A stretch of DNA of 64,000 bases. It comes from Tragulus kanchil. Lineage: Eukaryota > Chordata > Mammalia > Artiodactyla > Tragulidae. Shown piece by piece: positions 10,516 to 21,370 of this stretch. Below the pieces are notes generated by a model. It had not been told where the DNA came from, did not search any database, and worked only from the letters and a program-made list of their open reading frames with translations. Location of the stretch: assembly GCA_022376925.1 (NCBI GenBank), contig JAIOJX010000004.1, positions 6,076,001 to 6,140,000 on the forward strand. Direction: 5' to 3'. Numbering within the stretch: position 1 is the stretch's first letter; each line of letters begins with the position of its first letter. The translations under genes were made by a program, and so were the position numbers.

Positions 10516-12074
10516 TGAGAAGTTTTAGTTTTCTTTTTTTCATACAAATTCTATTTATTATTATATTTTTTACAGAGTTTTGTTGTTTACTGCCACACAG
10601 CGACCTAAATCCCCCATAGGCATACATGTGTCGCTCCCTCTCGAACCTCCCCCTCCCCCTCCCCATGCCACCCCTTCAGGCTGCTGCAGAGCTCCTGTGT
10701 GAAATCCCCTAGTCCCACAGTATATTCCCCTCCCTCACACCAATCAATGGTCGTAAGACTGCCATGTCCACCTCTCCACTGCAGCTCTGCACATTTGTTT
10801 ATCAGCACCAGCTTTCTAGATTCCATAAACTTGTGTCAGCATACAATATTTATCTTTCTCTCTCTGACATTCCTCACTCTGTGTAATAGGTTCTAGATTC
10901 ATCCACCTCATTAGAACTGATTCAAATGCAGTCCTTTTTATGGCTGAGTAATATTCCATTATATATGTGTACCACAGCTTCTTTATCCATGTATCTTTCT
11001 CAAGTTTTGTTTGCTATTGTGTTTTTTCTGAATACAGATTTACTTCTTTCATTTAAGGAATAATTTGCAGTTTTATAGGATTTTTAATGGTTGAATATCT
11101 TTGCAGGGATACCAGTTTATCCCTTGGTTAGAGTATCTTGTCCTCCATGTTGACTATCTTGAAATTTTTTTATCTCATTTTGGTTTTGTTCCTTTATCAT
11201 TCATTGTGGATACATTAAGCCCTTGTTTCATATCAGTAAGTGATTATATAGCTATGCCTATCTTCTTCTTTATGTTTCTACTTTACTATACTTATCAGTT
11301 TTATGAAACTTGGTAATCCGCTGAGTTTCCTCTTGGCTCTTAATTTGTTTCCATAGCTATACATAGTCTCATTCTGTTATTTCATCATTTGGCATTTGAG
11401 TTCTTATTTTATTGTGCTATTAAAATTTTAAGTCACGTGAAGCACTTTGGGAAAGGTTCCTGTTTCATAGAGCATATTTTCTTCCAGATGGGGTTTTTCA
11501 ACTGTCTTTTCTGTACTACCTCCCATTCTCTTCATAGTTCATTGTAGCATGTTTGTACCCTTGTCACACTGCTTTTATTTTTTAAAATTTTGCTTGTACC
11601 TAGTGTGAGAAGTTTTAGTTTTCTTTTTTTCATACAAATTCTATTTATTATTATATTTTTTACAGAGTTTTGTTGTTTACTGCCACACAGCGACCTAAAT
11701 CCCCCATAGGCATACATGTGTCGCTCCCTCTCGAACCTCCCCCTCCCCATGCCACCCCTTCAGGCTGCTGCAGAGCTCCTGTGTGAAATCCCCTAGTCCC
11801 ACAGTATATTCCCCTCCCTCACACCAATCAATGGTCGTAAGACTGCCATGTCCACCTCTCCACTGCAGCTCTGCACATTTGTTTATCAGCACCAGCTTTC
11901 TAGATTCCATAAACTTGTGTCAGCATACAATATTTATCTTTCTCTCTCTGACATTCCTCACTCTGTGTAATAGGTTCTAGATTCATCCACCTCATTAGAA
12001 CTGATTCAAATGCAGTCCTTTTTATGGCTGAGTAATATTCCATTATATATGTGTACCACAGCTTCTTTATCCAT
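9910..12074. repeat. Tandem duplication C (period 1084-1090)
   Basis: Copy 1 is 9910-10990 and copy 2 is 11000-12074, joined by 9 bases. The copies differ by one CCCTCC hexamer inside a C-rich run (copy 1 near 10650, copy 2 near 11740). The left end is in unassigned DNA and the right end inside an antisense L1. Confidence 0.95.
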
Positions 12075-14044
12075 TTATCTGTTGATGGACATCTAGATTG
12101 CTTCCATGTTCATTGCTTCAATGAACAGTGGGGTACATGTGTCTTTTTCAATTTTGATTTCCTCAGGGTGTATGCCTACTAGTGGGATTGCTGGGTTGCA
12201 TGATGACTCTATTCCTAGTATTTTGAGGAATTGCCACACTGTCTTCCATAGTGTCTATGTCAGTTCACATTCCCACCAACAGTGCAAGAGGGCTTCCTTT
12301 TCTCCACAATCTCTCCAGCATTTATTGTTTGTAGACTTTTTGATGATGGCCGTTCTGACTTATGTGTGGTGGTATCTCATTGTAGTTTTGATTTGCATTT
12401 CTTTAACAATGAGTGATATTGAGAATCTTTTCATGTGTTTGTTGGCCATCTGTATGTCTTCTTTGGAGAGATGTCTGTTTAGGTCTTTTTCCCATTTTTT
12501 GATTGGGTTGTTTCTTTTTTTTGTGTTGAGTTGTCTAAGCTGCTTGTGTATTTTGGTAATTAATTCTCTGTCATTAGTTTCATTTGCTATTATTTTTTCC
12601 CATTCTGAAGGTTGTCTTTTCACCTTGTTTATAGTTTCTTATGCTGTGCAAAAGCTTTTAAGTTTCATTAGGTCCCACTTGTCTATATTTTCATGTTTGT
12701 CTTTATTTTCATTATTTTAGGAGGTGGACCATAGAAGATCCTGCTTTGATTTTTGTCATTGAGTGTTCTGCCAAGAGCACTGCCAAGTGTTCTGTTTTCC
12801 TCCAAGAATTTTATGGTCTCTGGGTCTCACAGTTAGGTCTTTAATCCATTTTGAGTTTATCTTTGTGCATGGTGTTAGGCAGTGTTCCAACTTTACTCTT
12901 TTACATGTAGCTGTCCAGTTTTCCCAGCACCACTTATTGAAGACTGCCATGTCCACCTCTCCACTGCAGCTCTGCACATTTGTTTATCAGCACCAGCTTT
13001 CTAGATTCCATAAACTTGTGTCAGCATACAATATTTATCTTTCTCTCTCTGACATTCCTCACTCTGTGTAATAGGTTCTAGATTCATCCACCTCATTAGA
13101 ACTGATTCAAATGCAGTCCTTTTTATGGCTGAGTAATATTCCATTATATATGTGTACCACAGCTTCTTTATCCATTTATCTGTTGATGGACATCTAGATT
13201 GCTTCCATGTTCATTGCTTCAATGAACAGTGGGGTACATGTGTCTTTTTCAATTTTGATTTCCTCAGGGTGTATGCCTACTAGTGGGATTGCTGGGTTGC
13301 ATGATGACTCTATTCCTAGTATTTTGAGGAATTGCCACACTGTCTTCCATAGTGTCTATGTCAGTTCACATTCCCACCAACAGTGCAAGAGGGCTTCCTT
13401 TTCTCCACAATCTCTCCAGCATTTATTGTTTGTAGACTTTTTGATGATGGCCGTTCTGACTTATGTGTGGTGGTATCTCATTGTAGTTTTGATTTGCATT
13501 TCTTTAACAATGAGTGATATTGAGAATCTTTTCATGTGTTTGTTGGCCATCTGTATGTCTTCTTTGGAGAGATGTCTGTTTAGGTCTTTTTCCCATTTTT
13601 TTGACTGGGGTGTTTAGTTTTTTGGTGTTGAGTTGTCTAAGTTGCTTGTATATTTTGGTAATTAATTCTCTGTCATTAGTTTCATTTGCTATTATTTTTT
13701 CCCATTCTGAAGGTTGTCTTTTCACCTTGTTTATAGTTTCTTATGCTGTGCAAAAGCTTTTAAGTTTCATTAGGTCCCACTTGTCTATATTTTCATGTTT
13801 GTCTTTATTTTCATTATTTTAGGAGGTGGACCATAGAAGATCCTGCTTTGATTTTTGTCATTGAGTGTTCTGCCAAGAGCACTGCCAAGTGTTCTGTTTT
13901 CCTCCAAGAATTTTATGGTCTCTGGGTCTCACAGTTAGGTCTTTAATCCATTTTGAGTTTATCTTTGTGCATGGTGTTAGGCAGTGTTCCAACTTTACTC
14001 TTTTACATGTAGCTGTCCAGTTTTCCCAGCACCACTTATTGAAG
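11839..14044. repeat. Tandem duplication D (period 1101)
   Basis: Copy 1 is 11839-12942 and copy 2 is 12940-14044, directly abutting inside the antisense L1. The segment starting AAGACTGCCATGTCC occurs at 10749, 11839 and 12940 because C and D overlap. The copies diverge locally: 12495-12545 differs from 13596-13646 by several substitutions and indels in T-rich sequence, more than most pairs here. Confidence 0.95.
12106..12977 (-). pseudogene. L1 ORF2 C-terminal fragments
   Basis: Minus-strand frames give [20 protein letters not shown] (12756-12977) and [20 protein letters not shown] (12360-12623), the region beyond the reverse transcriptase in L1 ORF2. Stops and frameshifts separate them. 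They are repeated at 13504-14104 by duplication D. The 204-codon plus-strand frame at 12106-12720 is the antisense shadow of this region. Confidence 0.8.
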
Positions 14045-14424
14045 AGGCTGTCTTTGCCCCATTACATATTTTTGGCTCCTTTGTCAAAAGTAAGATACCC
14101 ATAAGTGCATGGGTTTATCTCTGGACTCTGTATCTTCAATTTGTTGATATTTCTGTTTTCGTGCCAGTACCACACTGTCTTGATGACTATCGCTTTTTAG
14201 TATAGTCTGAAGTGAGGAAGGTTGATTCCTCCAGCTGTTCTTTTTTCTCAAGACTGTTTTGGTTATCCGGGGTCATTTGTGTTTCCATATGAATTGTGAT
14301 ATTTTTTGTTCTAGTTCTGTGAAAACTGCCATTGGTAATTTGATAGAGATTGCATTGAATCTGTAGATTACATTTGGTAGTACAGTCATTTTTATGATAT
14401 TGATTTGAGAAGGTTTAGTTTTCT

Positions 14425-14819
14425 AGTTGCTTGTTATGATATGAATGAATTTTTCATGTCTTTTATAATTTATTTGTCTTTTTTGAGTGGTTCTGTATTT
14501 TTAAATTGAAGTGGTTTAGGTGTTACAAAGGCTGGAAACCAGGGCTAAGGAAGTTGTTCATGTTTCAGTTTTATGTTATAAATCAATAAAAATAGAGTAT
14601 TTAAAGATAGGAGTATAAAAGAGATAATTGTCATAATGCTGAATAATGGAAATATTTGCTTAATTATGCATGCTACAATCAAATGCCTCTGACTGATTAA
14701 TAGGAAATGAATCTAGATTCTGATCTCTTTTCTGAGATTTTGTTAATTTCACTGGTGGTAGTGTTTCTTAATCTCATGATGGGGTGGAAGATGTGATAGA
14801 ATATACTGGGTATTTTTTA
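14425..14819. other. No recognisable feature
   Basis: AT-rich unassigned DNA around the right end of the antisense L1. The last part lies in duplication E. Confidence 0.5.
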
Positions 14820-15545
14820 CTTAAAATTTTTTATCTAAGTATGGTTGATTTACAATACTGTGTTAATTTCTGCTGTACATCAAAGTGACTCATATATTTC
14901 ATACTTTTTCCCATTATAATTTATCTTGTTATTGAATATATTATAATTTTCTGTGCTATACAATAGGATCATGTTGTTTATCCTATATATATAACAGTTT
15001 GCATCTGGTAATACCAAACTCCCAATCTGTCTCCCTCTGAACCCACCCTCCTGCTTGGCAATCACAAGTCTGTTCTCTACGTCTGTAAGTCTGTTTCTGT
15101 TTCATAGATAAGTTCATCTGTGCCATCTTTTAGATAGCACATAAAAGTGATATCATGTGGTATTTGTCTTTCTGCCTTACTTCACTTGGTATGATAATCT
15201 TTAAGTCTATCCTTGTTGCTGCAAGTGACATTACTTCATTCTTATTTGTGACTGAGTAGTATTCCATTGTAAATATGTACCAGATCTTCTTTATCCATTT
15301 ATCTGTCAGTAGACATTTAGATTGTTACCTTGTCTTGGCTATTGCAAATAGTGCTGCTATGAACATTGGAGTGCATGTGTCCTTTCATTCTATGGGTATG
15401 TCTGGGTATATGCCCAGGAGTAGGATTGTTGGATCATTTAAAACTCTATTTTTAGTGGCTGTATCAGTTTACATTCCCACGAACAGTGTAGGAAGGTTCC
15501 CTCATCTCCACACCTTCTCCAAAATTTATTATTTATAGAGGTTTT
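14820..15545 (-). mobile_element. Older artiodactyl L1 fragment, antisense
   Basis: TTTACAATACTGTGTTAATTTCTGCTGTACATC, AGTGACTCATATA, ATTTGTCTTTCTGCCTTACTTCACTTGG and GAGTAGTATTCCATTGT follow the reverse-complement 3' UTR and end of ORF2 of an older L1. Copy at 15990-16715 (duplication E). No intact ORF. Confidence 0.75.
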
Positions 15546-15900
15546 TTTTAACAATGACAAGAGAGCAGAACATACTCTTGAAACTGGACTTGTTTTCCAA
15601 TTTCCTTATGTTAACTTGAATCTTTTCTTCTGAAAAAGGAAGTCAGTTCAGTTTTCAGCCTTTCTTTCCATCAGTCATTTATATCAGTTCCCTCCATATT
15701 CTTTAGATCAGAAAGATGAAAATAAGAATAACTCTTCCACAGGATGTCAGGGAGCTTATAAAACTTTCTCCCCTTCCCACCACCTCACAGGCTTGGATGC
15801 TTCTGGTCCTTTCATGTTTTTATTGATTTTTACAATTTGGGGATACTTAGAGGAATACTTTTCTGCCATACGCATGTAAACTTAGTTGTTTTATTTATGA
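15546..15900. other. No recognisable feature
   Basis: Unassigned DNA, repeated at about 16716-17074 by duplication E. No gene or repeat family recognised. Confidence 0.5.
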
Positions 15901-17539
15901 AAATAAAAGATTTTGTTAATTTCACTGGTGGTAGTGTTCTTAATCTCATGATGGGGTGGAAGATGTGATAGAATATACTGGGTATTTTTTACTTAAAATT
16001 TTTTATCTAAGTATGGTTGATTTACAATACTGTGTTAATTTCTGCTGTACATCAAAGTGACTCATATATTTCATACTTTTTCCCATTATAATTTATCTTG
16101 TTATTGAATATATTATAATTTTCTGTGCTATACAATAGGATCATGTTGTTTATCCTATATATATAACAGTTTGCATCTGGTAATACCAAACTCCCAATCT
16201 GTCTCCCTCTGAACCCACCCTCCTGCTTGGCAATCACAAGTCTGTTCTCTACGTCTGTAAGTCTGTTTCTGTTTCATAGATAAGTTCATCTGTGCCATCT
16301 TTTAGATAGCACATAAAAGTGATATCATGTGGTATTTGTCTTTCTGCCTTACTTCACTTGGTATGATAATCTTTAAGTCTATCCTTGTTGCTGCAAGTGA
16401 CATTACTTCATTCTTATTTGTGACTGAGTAGTATTCCATTGTAAATATGTACCAGATCTTCTTTATCCATTTATCTGTCAGTAGACATTTAGATTGTTAC
16501 CTTGTCTTGGCTATTGCAAATAGTGCTGCTATGAACATTGGAGTGCATGTGTCCTTTCATTCTATGGGTATGTCTGGGTATATGCCCAGGAGTAGGATTG
16601 TTGGATCATTTAAAAACTCTATTTTTAGTGGCTGTATCAGTTTACATTCCCACGAACAGTGTAGGAAGGTTCCCTCATCTCCACACCTTCTCCAAAATTT
16701 ATTATTTATAGAGGTTTTTTTTAACAATGACAAGAGAGCAGAACATACTCTTGAAACTGGACTTGTTTTCCAATTTCCTTATGTTAACTTGAATCTTTTC
16801 TTCTGAAAAAGGAAGTCAGTTCAGTTTTCAGCCTTTCTTTCCATCAGTCATTTATATCAGTTCCCTCCATATTCTTTAGATCAGAAAGATGAAAATAAGA
16901 ATAACTCTTCCACAGGATGTCAGGGAGCTTATAAAACTTTCTCCCCTTCCCACCACCTCACAGGCTTGGATGCTTCTGGTCCTTTCATGTTTTTATTGAT
17001 TTTTACAATTTGGGGATACTTAGAGGAATACTTTTTCTGCCATACGCATGTAAACTTAGTTGTTTTATTTATGAATAATTTAAATATTAAAAAAGATTTG
17101 TGTATGTCCAATTGTTTCTAGATAAGTTTGTGTTACTTTAACAAATTTATTTTAATTGAAATGTAAATGATATACACTATTAGTTTCAATTGTACAATGC
17201 AATAATTCAACATTTGGATATATTTTCAAATGATCACAATAAGTCTAGTTAACATCTGTCACCAAACCTAGCTAAAATTTTTTTGTGTGTGATTAGGACT
17301 TTCAAGATCAACTCTCTTAATAACTGTCAAATAAACAGTACAGTATTATAAACTGTAGTCACCTTGCTGTGAATTACTTCCCTATGACTTATTTATTTTA
17401 TACCTGGGAGCTTGTACCTTTTGACCCCATTTACATTTCATTCACTGTCTAACCTCTTTCCTCTGGCAACCAACCATCTGTTCTCTGTATCTACATTCTT
17501 GTTGTTTCCCTTTTTTTACACATAAAAGTGAGGTCTTGT

Positions 17540-18102
17540 CAGTTCAGTTCAGTCACTAAGACATGTCCAACTCTTTGTGACCCCATGGACTGCAGCACAC
17601 AAAGCTTCTGTCCTTCACCATCTTCTAGAACCTGCTCAAACTCAAGTCCATTGAGTTTGTGATACCATCCAACCATCTCGTCCTCTGTTGTTCCCTTTTC
17701 CTTCTGCCTTCTACTTTCTTCAACATCTGAGCCTTTTCCAATGAGTCGACTCTTTCTATCAGGTGGCCAAAGTATTGGAGCTACAGCTTCAGCATCAGTC
17801 CTTCCAGTGAATATTCAAGGATTGATTTCCTTAAGGAATGACTGGTTTGATCTCCTTGTTGTCTGAGGGAGTCTCCAAGAGTCTTCTCCATCCCCACGGT
17901 TCAAAGGCATCAATTCTTTGGCACTCAGCCTTCTTTATGGTCCAAATTTCACATCCATACATGACTACTGGGAAAACCATAGCTTTGACTATATGGACTT
18001 TTGTCAGCAAGGTGATGTCTCTGCTTTGGAACATGCTGTCTAGGTTTGTTATAACATTTCTTCCAAGGAGTAAGCACCTTAATTTCATGGCTGCAGTCAT
18101 AT
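17540..18102 (-). mobile_element. BovB (RTE) LINE fragment nested in L1M
   Basis: On the given strand it begins CAGTTCAGTTCAGTCAC and ends CATGGCTGCAGTCA, the reverse complement of the 3' part of BovB. The L1M resumes directly after it. BovB is the RTE-clade LINE characteristic of ruminants and shared with squamates through horizontal transfer. Confidence 0.9.
17831..18100 (-). pseudogene. BovB reverse transcriptase C-terminal fragment
   Basis: An 89-residue minus-strand frame contains KVHIVKAMVFPVVMYGCEIWT and RIDAFEPWGWRRLLETP, the end of the RTE reverse transcriptase and the segment after it. The RT catalytic core and endonuclease are absent. Confidence 0.85.
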
Positions 18103-18442
18103 AGTATTTATATTTTCCGCCTGATTTGTTTCACTTAACGTTGTGTCCTGGGGGTCTGTCCATGTTGCAAATGTAAAGATTTTCTCTTTTTAATGACTAA
18201 ATAATGTTTCATTGCGTGTATGTGTGTGTGAGTGTGTACACCACATTTTCTTTTTCCATTGATAGACAGATGGTTTCCATATCTTAACTAATGTAAGTAA
18301 CATTTACAAAGAAGATGGGAATGCAAATATCTTCTAGAGTTTGTTTTTGGTTTCTTTGGATAAATATCTAGAAATTATATTTATACTTTTTTGAAGTACC
18401 TCCAGACTGTTTTCCAGTCAGTGGCAATACTAATTTATATTC

Positions 18443-18748
18443 CTACCAGCAAGTATACAAAAGTTCTTTTTTTCCACATCCCCACCAACACTTGTTATTT
18501 CTTGTCTTTTTGATAATGGTCATTCTAACAGATGTGAGGTGATATAGTAGTTTTGATTTGCATTTTTCAAATAATGAGTGAATTGAGCATATTTTTATGT
18601 ATCTGCTGGCCATCTGTGTGTCTTCTTTGAAAGAACATTTTTCAGATCTTCCTCCAGTTTTTATTATTTTACTTTTAAAATATGGGGTCACGTAATTTAC
18701 TCTAGATGACACAAGTCTAGAGGTGTCAGCCTTCCTAATATCCCACAT
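18443..18748 (-). pseudogene. L1M ORF2 C-terminal remnant
   Basis: The minus-strand frame includes FKEDTQMASRYIKICSIHSL and NNKCWWGCGKKELLYTCW, the Cys-rich end of L1 ORF2. The first 20 or so residues come from the unrelated insert at 18682. A shortened copy is at 19635-19862. Confidence 0.75.
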
Positions 18749-20487
18749 TAAGGTCCAGAATGAGGGAATGAGTCCAATACAGAGAGGAGTAGGGCCCCAG
18801 GGACATTGTCAGTGTTTCTCCGTCCAGTTGTTCCTGAAGGTCTTTCCAGTCTTTTCAGATCAGTTATATGACCTAATCTAGGCCAACTTTCCTTCTTGGG
18901 CTATTCAAACTTGGACTTCTGGAGGGTATCTTGTCTTGTTCAAAACCCAGCCTCATGTTTGCCTCCCAGCCCTCTGGGATAGCTGCTTTGTAGCTTTTAG
19001 GCTTCATGCGGGCAGGAAACATGTGACTTTATCAATGCTTTTGTGGATAACACAGAGAGCTCTAGAGCTGAACTTCTCCAACTCTGATGGGCACACCAGT
19101 CACTCAGCGAAATCCTGTTCAAATGTAGATTCTGACTCAGCAAGTCTGGGTGAGGCCGAGCTTCTGCTTTCCTAAGTGACTCCCAACTGGTGCTGGTGAT
19201 CCCAGGACCACACCCTGAGTTGTAAAAGACTGGAGAGATGGAAGTCACTCCTCTCCCAGACTGAGGGACCCAGGAGTCCTGGACCTCCATATGGACCCAC
19301 ATCCAAGTTTGTGTGTCTTGACAAGCTTTGCCCTCTCCTCCCATCCTGAGACCTGCCCTGCTGCCCCCTGCCATTGATAGACAGATGGTTTCCATATCTT
19401 AACTAATGTAAGTAACATTTACAAAGAAGATGGGAATGCAAATATCTTCTAGAGTTTGTTTTTGGTTTCTTTGGATAAATATCTAGAAATTATATTTATA
19501 CTTTTTTGAAGTACCTCCAGACTGTTTTCCAGTCAGTGGCAATACTAATTTATATTCCTACCAGCAAGTATACAAAAGTTCTTTTTTTCCACATCCCCAC
19601 CAACACTTGTTATTTCTTGTCTTTTTGATAATGGTCATTCTAACAGATGTGAGGTGATATAGTAGTTTTGATTTGCATTTTCAAATAATGAGTGAATTGA
19701 GCATATTTTTATGTATCTGCTGGCCATCTGTGTGTCTTCTTTGAAAGAACATTTTTCAGATCTTCCTCCAGTTTTTATTATTTTACTTTTAAAATATGGG
19801 GTCACGTAATTTACTCTAGATGACACAAGTCTAGAGGTGTCAGCCTTCCTAATATCCCACATTAAGGTCCAGAATGAGGGAATGAGTCCAATACAGAGAG
19901 GAGTAGGGCCCCAGGGACATTGTCAGTGTTTCTCCGTCCAGTTGTTCCTGAAGGTCTTTCCAGTCTTTTCAGATCAGTTATATGACCTAATCTAGGCCAA
20001 CTTTCCTTCTTGGGCTATTCAAACTTGGACTTCTGGAGGGTATCTTGTCTTGTTCAAAACCCAGCCTCATGTTTGCCTCCCAGCCCTCTGGGATAGCTGC
20101 TTTGTAGCTTTTAGGCTTCATGCGGGCAGGAAACATGTGACTTTATCAATGCTTTTGTGGATAACACAGAGAGCTCTAGAGCTGAACTTCTCCAACTCTG
20201 ATGGGCACACCAGTCACTCAGCGAAATCCTGTTCAAATGTAGATTCTGACTCAGCAAGTCTGGGTGAGGCCGAGCTTCTGCTTTCCTAAGTGACTCCCAA
20301 CTGGTGCTGGTGATCCCAGGACCACACCCTGAGTTGTAAAAGACTGGAGAGATGGAAGTCACTCCTCTCCCAGACTGAGGGACCCAGGAGTCCTGGACCT
20401 CCATATGGACCCACATCCAAGTTTGTGTGTCTTGACAAGCTTTGCCCTCTCCTCCCATCCTGAGACCTGCCCTGCTGCCCCCTGCCA
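18682..20487. other. ~690-bp insert inside L1M with 9-bp direct repeats
   Basis: The L1M homology stops after ACTTTTAAAAT (18671-18681) and resumes at TTTTAAAATTTG (20488). The interval contains a MER5A-like element but is otherwise unassigned. Removing the 1115-base duplication F leaves about 690 bases. TTTTAAAAT at 18673-18681 and 20488-20496 could be a target-site duplication. No poly(A), tRNA head or LTR structure is clear. Confidence 0.5.
19070..19235. mobile_element. MER5A-like hAT DNA transposon remnant
   Basis: GTAGATTCTGACTCAGCAAG, CTAAGTGACTCCCAACTGGTGCTGGTG and CAGGACCACACCCTGAG match MER5A, a non-autonomous hAT-Charlie element. Copies at 20184-20349 and, headless, 21371-21521 come from duplications F and G. 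Confidence 0.7.
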
Positions 20488-20640
20488 TTTTAAAATTTGA
20501 CTATTTTGGGTTTTGGCTATTGAGTTCTATATATATTTTGGATATTAACTCCTTGTCAAGTTTATGATATACCAATATTTTCTCCCATTCAGTAGGTTGC
20601 CTTTTCATTTTGTTGATGATTTCCTTAGAAATGTATATTA
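20488..20640 (-). mobile_element. L1M continuation, antisense
   Basis: GGCTATTGAGTTCTATATATATTTTGGATATTAACTCC and CCCATTCAGTAGGTTGCCTTTTCATTTTG continue the L1M interrupted at 18681. Copy at 21660-21812 (duplication G). Confidence 0.75.
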
Positions 20641-21370
20641 CTTTTATAAGTAAAGAGACATTTCACAAATTTTATTTTCTATCTCTTCTTCAAAATTTAC
20701 TTCAATTGTTGTTCTTTTGAAGAAATTTTCTTTGATATCCCTAGCTGAAATGACTTCTCTTCAGTAAATTATCATAGTATCTTTCTATTCATTTAAAATC
20801 AATTTTATTAATGGCTCTCATAGCTGGGCACATTTTTAGGTACTTGGAATACATAATATGTAAAATGCAATTTCTGTTTTCATGATACTAACATTTCAGT
20901 GACTGGAGGCTGTAGAGGGAGCTTGGCCTACTGTCTATTTTAACTAATTGGTTCTGCATTTTAGCTTATTGAACTTAGAGTATTTTACTCACATCCTCCA
21001 CACGGTCTTATATAATGTATAGCACACAACAGAAGCTGATAGACGTCTGTCGAATTAGCAAACTCAAAATGATTATCTTATTAGCTGGGATGTGGAAAGA
21101 CAGTGCTTCAGAGAGAGAGGCAGGTAAGACTGAGAGACTGTTTGTCTGAGAAGATGCTTATGTAGGCAATTTTAATAGCTACTCAGTGGTATAGGCATGT
21201 ATGAAGCTCAGGTAGGTGGTCCAGGCTAAGGAATGATGGACACAAGGACTATTAATGATTCTTGGAGAAGAAGGAGCCAGCCCAAGTAGCCCTGAGAGGG
21301 TCTCTGGAGTAGGACATTTCAGCCATATTTCATTGTTCTACCTTCTCCAGACTGTAAATTCTGCTTTCCT
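20641..21370. other. No confident feature
   Basis: Unassigned DNA, with a possible L2/MIR-like trace near 20970-21050 (CTTATTGAACTTAGAG, TATAGCACACAAC). Repeated at about 21813-22534. Confidence 0.4.

Larger units (their letters stand above)
10535..14405 (-). mobile_element. Ruminant L1, 5'-truncated, antisense
   Basis: Reverse-complement 3' UTR starts next to a T-run (CTTTTTTTCATAC) with ACAGAGTTTTGTTGTTTAC and is followed by antisense ORF2 C-terminal sequence up to about 14405. TGAGAAG(T/G)TTTAGTTTTCT flanks it at 10516-10534 and 14406-14424, 18 of 19 bases alike. The interval contains duplications C and D; without them the insertion is about 1.7 kb. A normal 5'-truncated L1. Confidence 0.85.
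14735..17074. repeat. Tandem duplication E (period 1172-1174)
   Basis: Copy 1 is 14735-15900 and copy 2 is 15908-17074. The junction AAATAAA follows ATTTATGA, whereas copy 2 runs on into ATAATTTAAATATT. One-base indels distinguish the copies (GTGTTTCTTA against GTGTTCTTA). It covers unassigned DNA plus an older antisense L1 fragment. Confidence 0.95.
17130..18681 (-). mobile_element. L1M (L1MA-like) fragment, antisense, interrupted by BovB
   Basis: AATTGTACAATGCAATAATTCAAC, ACAATAAGTCTAGTTAACAT, TGACTTATTTATTTTATACC and, after the BovB, CTTGTTATTTCTTGTCTTTTTG form a contiguous antisense L1M 3' UTR and ORF2 end. The element continues after the insert at 20488 (TATTTTGGATATTAACTCC). Part of it is repeated by duplication F. 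Confidence 0.8.
18256..20487. repeat. Tandem duplication F (period 1114-1115)
   Basis: Copy 1 is 18256-19374 and copy 2 is 19371-20487. They are joined with no filler at the shared bases CCATT. Copy 1 passes from CTGCCATT into GATAGACAG (the copy start), copy 2 from CTGCCATT into TTAAAATTTG, the natural L1M continuation. Confidence 0.95.

Noticed and set aside
12106..12720. 204-codon plus-strand open frame
   Set aside because: It is the antisense reading of L1 ORF2 C-terminal sequence; T-rich strands give long hydrophobic frames.
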